A DNA stretch of 37,767 bases from CAXBCP01 sp963974055 (GTDB lineage: Bacteria > Pseudomonadota > Alphaproteobacteria > MPNO01 > UBA830). This document shows positions 22,988 to 30,928 of this stretch, piece by piece (the stretch's first letter is position 1; every line of letters starts with the position of its first letter). The stretch is taken from the NCBI GenBank assembly GCA_963974055.1, contig CAXBCP010000041.1, positions 1 through 37,767 of the forward strand, written 5' to 3'. The notes beneath the pieces were generated by a model. That model was given only the letters and a program-made list of their open reading frames with translations, had not been told where the DNA came from and did no database searches. The translations under genes and the position numbers were made by a program.

Positions 22988-24133
22988 TCAGGTGGTGGTT
23001 TTAAACTGCTTTGCAAGCTTCAGGCCCTGTCCCTGGTAATGCGAGCCGATGCCCGATCCGTATATTTTCTCCGGGCGGGCGGTCAGGCGCTCGTAGCGCA
23101 GCCGGCCGATCACCTGTTCGTGTTCCAGCAGGAAGGGCACGTCGTGGGAGCGGACCTCGAGCACCCCGCGCGAACCGATTGTCCGGTCGGCCGGGTCCCA
23201 GCCGAAGCCGGGATCGAAAAACCCCGCGTAATGGACGCGGAATTCGCCGACCAGCGTATCGTAGGCCACCATTTCGGCGGCGTAGTCCGGCGGTACGGTG
23301 ACCGCTTCGCGCGTCGCCAGGATATAGAAATCGTCGGGGTTGAGAATGATGCCGCCATGGCGGGCGGCGACCGGTTCCCAGAAATCCGCCGGGTCGTACT
23401 GGTCCGGCCGGTCGACATCGACGATGCCGGTATGATGGCGCGCGCGCCAGCCCACGATCCCGCCCGGCGCTTCGGCGCTGAGGTCGAGCCGCAGGCTGAG
23501 GCTCCGGTGTTCCATGACCTCCGCGCGGTCGAACGGGGCGTCGATCAGGCCGTTTTCTTCGTGCAGCCGCATCAGGTCTTCGGGACCGACCTCGGCGCGG
23601 CCGCGGCGCAGGCGAAGCTGCGTCAGGCGCGAGCCGGTGCGCACCGCGATCGAAAACGTCTTCGGCGATACCTCGGCATAGACCGGGCCGCTATAGCCCG
23701 GCCGGATCAGGTCGAAGCGCGTCCCGCGGTCGGAGATCACGCGGGTGAAGATATCGAGCCGCCCGGTCGAACTTTTCGGGTTCGCGAAGGCGGAAATATC
23801 GTCCGGCAGGTCCAGCGCTTCCATCAGCGGCACGATATAGACGCAGCCCTTTTCCAGCACCGCGCCCCCGGTCAGGTCGATGCGGTGCATTTCGAAGGCC
23901 CGTACCTTGTCCTCCACGGTCGCGTCGGGCCCGGGCAGGAAGCTCGCCTGGACGCGCCATGCGAATTCGCCGAGGCGCAAATCGATGCTCGCCGGCTGGA
24001 CCATGTCGTCGGTGATCGGCCGCGACGCGGTGACGGCGCCGTCGGCAATCAGCCCGTGCAGGGTCTGCGACGGAAAGATGCCGGTCGGCGACGGGGCCGC
24101 CTGTCCGGCGCGAGGGGAATTCGGATCGCTCAT
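22988..24133 (-). CDS. dcd: 2'-Deoxycytidine 5'-triphosphate deaminase (two-domain alphaproteobacterial type)
   Basis: 381 aa from ATG 24133 (MSDPNSPRAGQA); an ATG nine bases upstream is also possible. This is the long DCD_N/DCD_C form rather than the 190-aa E. coli Dcd. Residues from about 15 read GIFPSQTLHGLIADGAV, QPASIDLRLGEFAWRVQASF; FANPKSSTGRLDIFTRVISD is the conserved trimer active-site segment, followed by IRPGYSGPVYAEV. The C-terminal half repeats the fold (VHYAGFFDPGFGW, VRSHDVPFLLEHEQVIGRLR). It deaminates dCTP to dUTP for dTMP synthesis. Independent of neighbours. Confidence 0.9.
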   Translation of the reverse strand: MSDPNSPRAGQAAPSPTGIFPSQTLHGLIADGAVTASRPITDDMVQPASIDLRLGEFAWRVQASFLPGPDATVEDKVRAFEMHRIDLTGGAVLEKGCVYIVPLMEALDLPDDISAFANPKSSTGRLDIFTRVISDRGTRFDLIRPGYSGPVYAEVSPKTFSIAVRTGSRLTQLRLRRGRAEVGPEDLMRLHEENGLIDAPFDRAEVMEHRSLSLRLDLSAEAPGGIVGWRARHHTGIVDVDRPDQYDPADFWEPVAARHGGIILNPDDFYILATREAVTVPPDYAAEMVAYDTLVGEFRVHYAGFFDPGFGWDPADRTIGSRGVLEVRSHDVPFLLEHEQVIGRLRYERLTARPEKIYGSGIGSHYQGQGLKLAKQFKTTT

Positions 24134-24233
24134 GCGCGGCATAATACGCGAATCTCTTTCAAATAAACGGGGTAGAGCGCAATTGATGGAGATCAACGCA
24201 TCCGCCTGAAAATCGCGGATAAGTCCGGCGATC

Positions 24234-25763
24234 ATGGCAGATACGGCGGCACAGCAATCGACCGGCAGCCCGGTGCGCGAAACGGCGCGCGGCAATCGCG
24301 TCCTTGCCTGGGCGGGGCTGATTCTCGGCCCGGCGGCATTCGCGCTGCTGCAGGTTCTGCCCGCGCCCGACGGGCTGGGCGCGCCGGGCTGGGCGGTTGC
24401 CGGTGTCGCCGTCCTGATGGCGGTGTGGTGGCTGACCCAGGCGGTGCCCCTCGCGGCGACGGCGCTTCTGCCGGCGATACTGTTCCCGGTTCTGGGCATC
24501 GGCAGCCTCGGCGCGGCGACGGCGCCCTATGCGCACCCGCTGATCTTTCTTTTTCTCGGCGGTTTCGTGGTCGCGCTGACGATCGAACGCTGGAACCTGC
24601 ACCGCCGTATCGCGATCACCGTCATCGGGATTGCCGGGACCGGCCCGGGCCGTCTTACCGGCGGGTTCATGGCGGCGACCGCGCTGCTGAGCATGTGGGT
24701 CACGAACACCGCGACCGTCTTGATGATGCTGCCGATCGTGGTGAGCGTGATCGCCTTCGTCGATACCCGGTCGTCCCTGGGGGAGGCCAAGGGGGAGGCA
24801 AGGGGAGAGGCCGAGGCGGCGGCCGCCGACCGTTTCGCTCGCGGCCTGCTTGTCGCCGTCGCCTATGCGGCGAGCATCGGCGGGCTCGCCACCCTGATCG
24901 GCACGCCGCCGAACGCCTTTCTCGCCGGGTATATGAGCCAGACCTACAACGTCGAGATCGGATTCGGCGCGTGGATGCTTGTCGGGCTGCCGGTATCGGC
25001 CGTATTGCTGGTATTCGCATGGCTGCTGATCAGCCGTTTCCTGTACCGGGCCGAGGGGCTGCCTTTCGCGGATGTCCGCGCGGGACTGGCGCTCGAGCGC
25101 CGGAAACTGGGGCGCGCCGGGAGGGGAGAGCGGATGACCGCCGTGCTGTTCGCCGCGCTCGCGCTGGCGTGGGTGTTTCAGCCGGTCCTGGCGCGCTTCG
25201 CGCCGATCACCGATACCGGTATCGCGCTGGCGGCGGCGCTTGCCGCGTTCGTTCTGCCGGTAAATATCCGGGAGCGGGAATTTCTGCTCGACTGGGCGCA
25301 TGCGGTGAAACTGCCGTGGGGCATCCTGCTTCTGTTCGGCGGCGGGCTGAGCCTGGCGGGGGCGATCGATTCGACCGGTCTCGCGGCCTGGCTGGGGGAG
25401 GCCATGTCGGTTGTCGGCGGTTTCCCCGTTATCGCGATATTCCTGCTGGTTGCGGGATTCGTCATCTTCCTGACGGAACTGACCAGCAATACCGCGACCG
25501 CCGCCGTCTTTATCCCGGTCGCCGCAACGCTGGCGGGAAGTCTCGGGATGGACCCGCTTTTGCTCGCGGCGCCGGTCGCCCTTGCGTCGAGCTGCGCTTT
25601 CATGATGCCGGTCGCAACGCCGCCGAACGCCATCGTTTTCAGCGCGGACCGTCTGACGGTGATGGATATGTGCCGGGCGGGGCTTTTGCTCAATATCGCC
25701 GCAAGTATCGTGATCGCCTGTGCGGCGATGTATCTGGTGCCGCTGGTGTGGCCCGCCGGCTGA
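24234..25763 (+). CDS. DASS/SLC13-family anion:sodium symporter
   Basis: 509 aa with 10-12 hydrophobic segments, normal for SLC13/CitT-like carriers. The two Na/substrate-binding SNT-type motifs are visible: WVTNTATVLMMLP in the first half and ELTSNTATAAVFIPV in the second, each followed by a GTPPNA (IGTPPNAFLAGY) or ATPPNA (VATPPNAIVFSADRL) loop. A charged, repeat-like cytoplasmic loop (EAKGEARGEAEAAAADR) is near the middle. Substrates in the family are dicarboxylates, citrate or sulfate. It ends 100 bases before the 2-aminobenzoyl-CoA enzyme; whether it serves that pathway is open, since the operator lies after it. Confidence 0.93.
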   Translation: MADTAAQQSTGSPVRETARGNRVLAWAGLILGPAAFALLQVLPAPDGLGAPGWAVAGVAVLMAVWWLTQAVPLAATALLPAILFPVLGIGSLGAATAPYAHPLIFLFLGGFVVALTIERWNLHRRIAITVIGIAGTGPGRLTGGFMAATALLSMWVTNTATVLMMLPIVVSVIAFVDTRSSLGEAKGEARGEAEAAAADRFARGLLVAVAYAASIGGLATLIGTPPNAFLAGYMSQTYNVEIGFGAWMLVGLPVSAVLLVFAWLLISRFLYRAEGLPFADVRAGLALERRKLGRAGRGERMTAVLFAALALAWVFQPVLARFAPITDTGIALAAALAAFVLPVNIREREFLLDWAHAVKLPWGILLLFGGGLSLAGAIDSTGLAAWLGEAMSVVGGFPVIAIFLLVAGFVIFLTELTSNTATAAVFIPVAATLAGSLGMDPLLLAAPVALASSCAFMMPVATPPNAIVFSADRLTVMDMCRAGLLLNIAASIVIACAAMYLVPLVWPAG

Positions 25764-25799
25764 CCCGGCGTTCTTGGCGCCGGGGCTTGAACTTTGACC

Positions 25800-25827
25800 T
25801 TGAATCAAATTATTTTAAGCTTAAACT
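25800..25827 (+). promoter_or_regulatory. Putative promoter of the 2-aminobenzoyl-CoA enzyme gene
   Basis: TTGAAT (25800-25805), a 16-base spacer and TAAACT (25822-25827) overlap the palindromic operator. The -10 begins three bases right of the palindrome centre, exactly as at the ridA promoter (37455), which supports both assignments. Repressor binding here would block RNA polymerase. Confidence 0.45.
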
Positions 25828-25835
25828 AATTTGAT
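25804..25835. promoter_or_regulatory. Near-perfect 32-bp palindrome, proposed MarR operator (site 1)
   Basis: Fifteen of sixteen base pairs match around a centre at 25819/25820; the only mismatch is 25813 against 25826. The core TTTTAAGCTTAAA recurs at 37446-37458 before ridA and the SDR gene. The location, between -35 and -10 of the monooxygenase gene, and the presence of a MarR gene in the partner operon make it a likely operator. Regulator assignment is inference. Confidence 0.65.
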
Positions 25836-25864
25836 ATCGAGCAATCAGGCGGCGGGAGAGAACG

Positions 25865-28279
25865 ATGAAGATCGAGATTATAGGCGGCGGTCCGGCAGGG
25901 CTGTATTTCGCGCTCCTGATGAAAAAAGCCGATCCGTCGCACCGGATCCGGATCTACGAGCAGAACAAGCCGGACGATACGTTCGGGTTCGGCGTCGTGT
26001 TTTCCGCCGAAACCCTGGGCCATTTCCGCGATTACGATGCGGTTTCCTATGACCGCATCCGCGAAACCTTCGCCTATTGGGACGATATCGACACCTATTA
26101 CCGCGGCGAGAAGATAACGGCGGGCGGCAACGGGTTCTGCGGCATGTCGCGCAAGGACCTGCTGCTGATCCTCCAGAAATGCTGCATCGAAGTCGGCATC
26201 GAGATGGAATTCGAACGCGAAATCAAATCGCTCGACGATATCGCGCCGGACGCGGACCTCGTCCTCGGCGCGAACGGCATCAATTCCTGGATCCGCGACC
26301 AATATGCCGATCATTTCAAGCCGAGCTTCGACTGGCGGCCGAACAAGTTCGTCTGGCTCGGATCGACCACGCCGCTGGATGCGTTCACGTTCGATTTCCG
26401 CGAGAACGATGCCGGTATCTGGAACCTGCACGCCTACCAGTACAACAGCGAAATGAGCACGTGGATCGTCGAGACCACGGAAGAGGCGTGGAAAAAGGCC
26501 GGCATGGAGAACGCGGCCGAAGAAGACACGGTCGCCTATGTCCGCGAATTGTACGGCGACCTGCTGGGCGATCACCCGCTCATCACCAACCGGTCGATCT
26601 GGCGCAATTTCCCGATGATCCGCTGCGAAACCTGGGTGAAGGACAATCTGGTCATCCTCGGCGACTGCGCGCATACGGCGCATTTCTCGATCGGGTCGGG
26701 CACCAAGCTCGCGATGGAGGACGCAATCGCCCTGTTCGAGTGTTGCCAGATCGAATCCGATCCGCGCACCGCGCTGAAACTGTACGACGAGAACCGCCGC
26801 GGCGACGTGGAACGCATCCAGCATGCCGCCGACGTGTCGCTGTCCTGGTTCGAACATGTGGACCGCTACTGGGGCATGGACCCGGTGCAGTTCACGTTCA
26901 GCCTGATGTCGCGGTCCAAGGCGATCACCTATGATAATCTGCGGCTCCGCGACAAGGCGTTCGTGGAACAGGTCGACCGCACGTTCTCGGCCGATGCCGC
27001 CGACCGCTACGACGCGCCGCATCTGCGGGAAACGCCGGTGCCGCCGATGTTCGCGCCGATGCAGCTGCGCAACATGCGGCTGGCAAACCGGGTGGTCGTG
27101 TCGCCCATGTGCCAGTACTGCGCGACCGACGGCAATCCGGACGACTGGCACTTCACCCATTACACCAGCCGCGCCCTGGGCGGGGCCGGGCTCGTGTTCA
27201 CCGAAATGACCTGCATCTCGCCGGAGGCGCGTATCACCCCCGGCTGCGCCGGTATCTGGACGGACGAACACGAAGCCGGGTGGAAACGCATCGTCGATTT
27301 CGCCCATGAACGGACGTCCGCAAAGATGGCCATGCAGATCGGCCATGCCGGGCGCAAGGGGGCCACGAAGCTTGCCTGGGAAGGCATCGACCAGCCGCTG
27401 GATGCGGGCGCGTGGGAGATCCTGGCGGCATCGCCGATCCCGTATCTGCCGCATTCCCAGGTGCCGCGGGAAATGACGCGCGACGACATGGACCGGGTGA
27501 AAGCGGATTTCGTCGCCGCGTTCGAACGCGCGGCGCGGGCGGGATTCGATCTGGCGGAACTTCACTGCGCCCACGGCTATATCCTGGCGACATTCCTGTC
27601 GCCGGTGACCAACAAGCGCAGCGACGAATACGGCGGTTCGCTGGAAAACCGGCTGCGCTATCCGCTCGAGGTATTCGACGCCTGCCGCGCCGTGTGGCCC
27701 GAAGACCGCCCGATGTCGGTACGGATTTCGGCATCGGACTGGATCGAGGGCGGCACCACGATGGACGACGCCGTCGCCTATGCCAGGGCGTTCAAGGAAC
27801 ACGGCTGCGACCTGATCAACGTGTCCACGGGACAGACCGACCCGGCGGAAAAGCCCATGTACGGCCGCATGTTCCAGACGCCGCATTCCGAACAGATCCG
27901 CATCGAGGCCGGAATCCCGACCCTGGTGGCCGGCAATATTTTCGACTGGGACCAGGTCAACACCATCGTTGGCGCCGGCCGGTCGGACCTCGTGGCGCTG
28001 GCGCGCACGCATCTGTACAACCCGTATTTCACGCAGCAGGCGGCAGCCTATTACGGGGTGGAAGACGTCGTCTGGCCGGACCAGTACATGTCGGCGAAAT
28101 TCGCCGCGTTCAGGGAGTACGAAAAGGGACGTACCCAGCTCGAAGAACTGCGCGAACAGGCCAAGCCGGACAACGGCGACCAGCGGGCCGGGACTTCGCT
28201 GCTCAACAAGACATCCGACTGGGAAACCAAGGGCGCGGCCGTCGGCGCGGCGGCGGGTTCGCGGCCGGCAGCGGAATAA
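25865..28279 (+). CDS. Bifunctional 2-aminobenzoyl-CoA monooxygenase/reductase (salicylyl-CoA 5-hydroxylase-like)
   Basis: 804 aa fusion. Residues 1-380 are a class A flavin monooxygenase: FAD motif IEIIGGGPAGLYFALLMKK, the FGFGVVFSAETLGHF stretch typical of this subgroup, and VILGDCAHTAHFSIGSG. From about residue 393 an old-yellow-enzyme reductase follows: FAPMQLRNMRLANRVVVSPM, MAMQIGHAGRKG, DLAELHCAHGYILATFLSP, NKRSDEYGGSLENRLRYP and GRSDLVALARTHLYNPYF. This architecture is that of Azoarcus 2-aminobenzoyl-CoA monooxygenase/reductase, which hydroxylates and then reduces the ring; databases often label it salicylyl-CoA 5-hydroxylase. The CoA-ligase operon and RidA in the same window favour anthranilate as substrate. 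The final 45 residues are low-complexity. GGGAGAG precedes the ATG. Confidence 0.92.
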   Translation: MKIEIIGGGPAGLYFALLMKKADPSHRIRIYEQNKPDDTFGFGVVFSAETLGHFRDYDAVSYDRIRETFAYWDDIDTYYRGEKITAGGNGFCGMSRKDLLLILQKCCIEVGIEMEFEREIKSLDDIAPDADLVLGANGINSWIRDQYADHFKPSFDWRPNKFVWLGSTTPLDAFTFDFRENDAGIWNLHAYQYNSEMSTWIVETTEEAWKKAGMENAAEEDTVAYVRELYGDLLGDHPLITNRSIWRNFPMIRCETWVKDNLVILGDCAHTAHFSIGSGTKLAMEDAIALFECCQIESDPRTALKLYDENRRGDVERIQHAADVSLSWFEHVDRYWGMDPVQFTFSLMSRSKAITYDNLRLRDKAFVEQVDRTFSADAADRYDAPHLRETPVPPMFAPMQLRNMRLANRVVVSPMCQYCATDGNPDDWHFTHYTSRALGGAGLVFTEMTCISPEARITPGCAGIWTDEHEAGWKRIVDFAHERTSAKMAMQIGHAGRKGATKLAWEGIDQPLDAGAWEILAASPIPYLPHSQVPREMTRDDMDRVKADFVAAFERAARAGFDLAELHCAHGYILATFLSPVTNKRSDEYGGSLENRLRYPLEVFDACRAVWPEDRPMSVRISASDWIEGGTTMDDAVAYARAFKEHGCDLINVSTGQTDPAEKPMYGRMFQTPHSEQIRIEAGIPTLVAGNIFDWDQVNTIVGAGRSDLVALARTHLYNPYFTQQAAAYYGVEDVVWPDQYMSAKFAAFREYEKGRTQLEELREQAKPDNGDQRAGTSLLNKTSDWETKGAAVGAAAGSRPAAE

Positions 28280-28333
28280 CGCTGCCGCGGGCGCACTTCG
28301 CCATACAACGTACCGGCACGAAGAGGGACAGAT

Positions 28334-29035
28334 ATGACCATCAAACTATACGAGCTTCTCGGACACGAAGATCGTCGCTACAGCCAGTTTTCCTGGCGCG
28401 CGAAAATGGCGCTGAAGCACAAGGGGCTGGATTTCGAACAGATTCCCTTGCTGCTGACCGACAAGGAATCGATCGCCTTCGCGAATTCGACCAGCGTGCC
28501 GGTCATGGTCGACGGCGATGTTGTCGAAACGGATTCCTGGGATATCGCGACCTATCTGGAAGAGGCCTATCCGGACGCGCCGTCGCTGTTCGGCGGGCCG
28601 ATCGGCACCGGCGTGACCCGGGTCATCAATTCGTGGTGCGACCGCGCGGTCAACGTGGCGCTGGGCCCGCTGATCGCCCGCGACGTGCTGGACGCGGCGC
28701 ATCCCGACGACCGGGACTATTTCCGGGAGTCGATGGAGAAAATGTACAAGCGCACGCTCGAGGAAGTGCAGGAAGGCCGCGAGGACCGGGTAAAGGTTCT
28801 CTACCGGACGCTTGATCCGATCCGCACGTCGTTCCGCAAGGGGCAGGATTTCATCAGCGGCGACGGGCCGGCCTATGCCGATTACGTCGTGTTTTCGCAG
28901 TTCCAGTGGGCGCGGGTGACAAGCCCGTTCAAGCTGCTCGATGCGGACGACCCGGTTTTCGCCTGGCGCGAACGCATGCTCGACCTCTATGACGGGTTCG
29001 CGCGCGACACCGTGGCCTACGAGGTCGCGTCCTAG
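28334..29035 (+). CDS. Glutathione S-transferase, LigE/beta-etherase-like
   Basis: 233 aa. The thioredoxin-like N-terminal domain starts MTIKLYELLGHEDRRYSQFS and includes SVPVMVDGDVVETDSWDIAT, the cis-Pro and SNAIL-like positions of GSTs; the helical domain contains the long RVINSWCDRAVNVALGP stretch. The SQFSWRAKMALKHKGLDFEQ pattern is like LigE/LigP etherases of sphingomonads. Location 54 bases after the 2-aminobenzoyl-CoA enzyme, same strand, with AGAGGGA before the ATG, implies co-transcription. It might isomerise or detoxify a reactive ring-cleavage intermediate; that is inference. Confidence 0.85.
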   Translation: MTIKLYELLGHEDRRYSQFSWRAKMALKHKGLDFEQIPLLLTDKESIAFANSTSVPVMVDGDVVETDSWDIATYLEEAYPDAPSLFGGPIGTGVTRVINSWCDRAVNVALGPLIARDVLDAAHPDDRDYFRESMEKMYKRTLEEVQEGREDRVKVLYRTLDPIRTSFRKGQDFISGDGPAYADYVVFSQFQWARVTSPFKLLDADDPVFAWRERMLDLYDGFARDTVAYEVAS

Positions 29036-29040
29036 AGCAT

Positions 29041-29058
29041 ATTCCGTGTATGCGGAAT
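29041..29058. terminator. Hairpin between convergent genes
   Basis: ATTCCG-TGTATG-CGGAAT, a 6-bp stem, lies in the 44-base gap between the GST gene and the opposing hypothetical gene. No strong T tract; a weak shared terminator at best. Confidence 0.35.
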
Positions 29059-29079
29059 CGCGCCGGCCCGCGCGTCCTT

Positions 29080-30831
29080 CTAGACCGAGAACACCACCGA
29101 CGAAAACACCAGACCCTGGTGCCCCGGGGGCATGTCGCGGGTGAAGGCATCGTCCAGCGCGACGGTTCCGTATTTCCCGGCAGGCAGGCGTTTCTGCTGT
29201 TTCTTCGCCATTTTCCGGCGGTCCTCGGGCGGCAGGTGGCCCTGCAGGTGAACGGCGGGCAGAACCGGCACCTGATTTGCCGAGGCATCGGCATAGCCGT
29301 GCTTCATCACCGGGCCGGGCTCGGTCTGGGCCGGGGCGGGCTTCGGCAGGCCGAATTTTCCGATCATCAGCGGATTGACTGCCACCGGCGCGCCCGGCGC
29401 GATTTCGGCGCTGATGTCGAGCGCGATCCGGGTCAGGGCGGGGAGTTCCGCGCCCGCCGCCGCCCCGACGCCGCGCAATACGGTCGCGTTTCGCATCGCC
29501 GCGGGATCGAGGTGGCGCAATGCCTGTTCCGCGGCCAGGGTTGCGGCGGCAGTGGCGGCGGCATCCTGTCCGGGCTTCCGGTTGGCCGGCGGCGTTACCG
29601 GGGCAGTCGGGGCGCCGGGTTTTGCCGGTGCATCCGGCGGATCGAACTCCGGCGGGATGAACGGCACGCCCGACGGCCGGTCGACGACGATCCCGACCGG
29701 CAGGCGCGACGAAATTCTCTGGTCGGGAAGCGACGCGGCATCGAGCCCGGGCAGGGGGGCGCCGTTCGCGGCAAGCGAGGCCGGCGCGTAGGCGGTTACC
29801 CGGTCGCCGACCTGGACCGTAATCGCACCGTTGCCCGGGTCGAACGCCACGGAGACCCGGCCGGAGGCGAGGACGATCCGGCTGTCGGCGCCTGCATCCC
29901 CGGATGCAGGCGGGCCGGCGACCGGCTGCAGGTGGCGGACGGCGGCCATGACTTCGCCCACCGGCACCGCGGCCGCGGAAACGGCGGCATTGTTGAGCGT
30001 CGTCGAGACGACCTGCGACAGCGCCCGCGACACGATCGATGCCGCATCGGGAGCGGAGAGGTTCGCGAACGGCGCATCGGGCACGGTGGCCAGTGCCGCG
30101 GCGATCGGCGCCGTCAGCGGTTTGACGAATGCATCCGGCGCGACGATCACCGGCGCCGCTGCGGGCCCGGCGCTGCCGGCGGCAAGGGGCCGCGGCACCG
30201 TGTCCGCGGCGGCGATGGCGGCGGCGGCCGCCGACTGGACAGCGCTCAGCGCCATCAGGACGGGCGTCACCTTTTCCGCATCCGAGTCCGTGAAATCCAC
30301 GAGATGGTGCGGCTCCGACGCGGTCGGCGCGCCGGCGACCGGGGCGATATCGATCCGCGGCGGCGTGACCTGCACTGCGCCCGACTGATGGTCGATCAGG
30401 ACGGTCAGGCCCCGGGCGACGATGCGAAGCAGGTGGTCGGGGCTGGCCGCGTCGTCCGCCCGTTCCAGCAACGCATGTACGATTTCGACGGCAAGGCGGC
30501 TCTCGGCGGCGAAGGCGGCGGCGAGCTGGGCGGTCGCCGCATCCGCGGCTTTCCGGGCCGTTTCGTCCGGCGTGCCGAGACCGGCCAGGGCCGCCAGGAC
30601 ACGGCTGTGCAACAGGGCAAGCAACGCATCGACCGTCGCGCGCGCATCGCGGGCAAGGGTGTCCTGTTGCGGTATCGGGACCGGTTGTTTTTCGGCGTTC
30701 TGCCGGGCGGCTTCCTGCTCTGTGCGCGGTGCCGCGTCGGAATCGCGGGGCGCCGCATCGGGCGCCGCGACAGAGACGGCTTGCGCATATTTCGTCAGGG
30801 CCGCGCTACCTGCGCTGACCGAGGGCAACAT
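29080..30831 (-). CDS. Uncharacterised Ala/Pro-rich protein with DFTDS domain
   Basis: 583 aa, no signal peptide or membrane helix. Strong AGGAGGT ribosome-binding site before the ATG. Residues about 55-145 are helical (RATVDALLALLHSRVLAALA, ESRLAVEIVHALLERADD). Residues 141-184 form a short beta-type domain, GLTVLIDHQSGAVQVTPPRI ... LVDFTDSDA, that aligns with residues 145-192 of the upstream gene's product; GRVSVAFDPGNGAITVQVGD near the middle may be a further copy. The rest is low-complexity Ala/Pro with a conserved-looking end (KYGTVALDDAFTRDMPPGHQ). I do not recognise a family. It follows the other DFTDS gene by 97 bases on the same strand, so the pair is probably an operon unrelated to the flanking anthranilate genes. 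Confidence 0.75.
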   Translation of the reverse strand: MLPSVSAGSAALTKYAQAVSVAAPDAAPRDSDAAPRTEQEAARQNAEKQPVPIPQQDTLARDARATVDALLALLHSRVLAALAGLGTPDETARKAADAATAQLAAAFAAESRLAVEIVHALLERADDAASPDHLLRIVARGLTVLIDHQSGAVQVTPPRIDIAPVAGAPTASEPHHLVDFTDSDAEKVTPVLMALSAVQSAAAAAIAAADTVPRPLAAGSAGPAAAPVIVAPDAFVKPLTAPIAAALATVPDAPFANLSAPDAASIVSRALSQVVSTTLNNAAVSAAAVPVGEVMAAVRHLQPVAGPPASGDAGADSRIVLASGRVSVAFDPGNGAITVQVGDRVTAYAPASLAANGAPLPGLDAASLPDQRISSRLPVGIVVDRPSGVPFIPPEFDPPDAPAKPGAPTAPVTPPANRKPGQDAAATAAATLAAEQALRHLDPAAMRNATVLRGVGAAAGAELPALTRIALDISAEIAPGAPVAVNPLMIGKFGLPKPAPAQTEPGPVMKHGYADASANQVPVLPAVHLQGHLPPEDRRKMAKKQQKRLPAGKYGTVALDDAFTRDMPPGHQGLVFSSVVFSV

Positions 30832-30928
30832 GTCGGACCTCCTGTCCTCTGCCTCTCAAATGCCGGCTACGTGCCGGCGTTTCGGTTGTTACTTCGCCCG
30901 GCGCACCGGCCGGGTGAAGCGTCGTATC

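Noticed and set aside
24134..24499. N-terminal extension of the dCTP deaminase
   Set aside because: The upstream in-frame residues overlap the start of the divergent transporter gene and show no domain; family start fits 24133.
25804..25835. Replication origin or partition site
   Set aside because: The AT-rich palindrome is a single element at a promoter and recurs at another promoter; no DnaA-box cluster or parAB/dnaA nearby.
25826..28012. 728-codon minus-strand frame opposite the 2-aminobenzoyl-CoA enzyme
   Set aside because: Shadow of a full-length flavoenzyme with intact motifs on the plus strand.
25865..28279. Salicylyl-CoA 5-hydroxylase as the specific activity
   Set aside because: The fused old-yellow-enzyme reductase and the surrounding aminobenzoate-type ligase and RidA fit 2-aminobenzoyl-CoA better; salicylyl-CoA hydroxylase proper lacks the reductase half. 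Kept only as a common database label.
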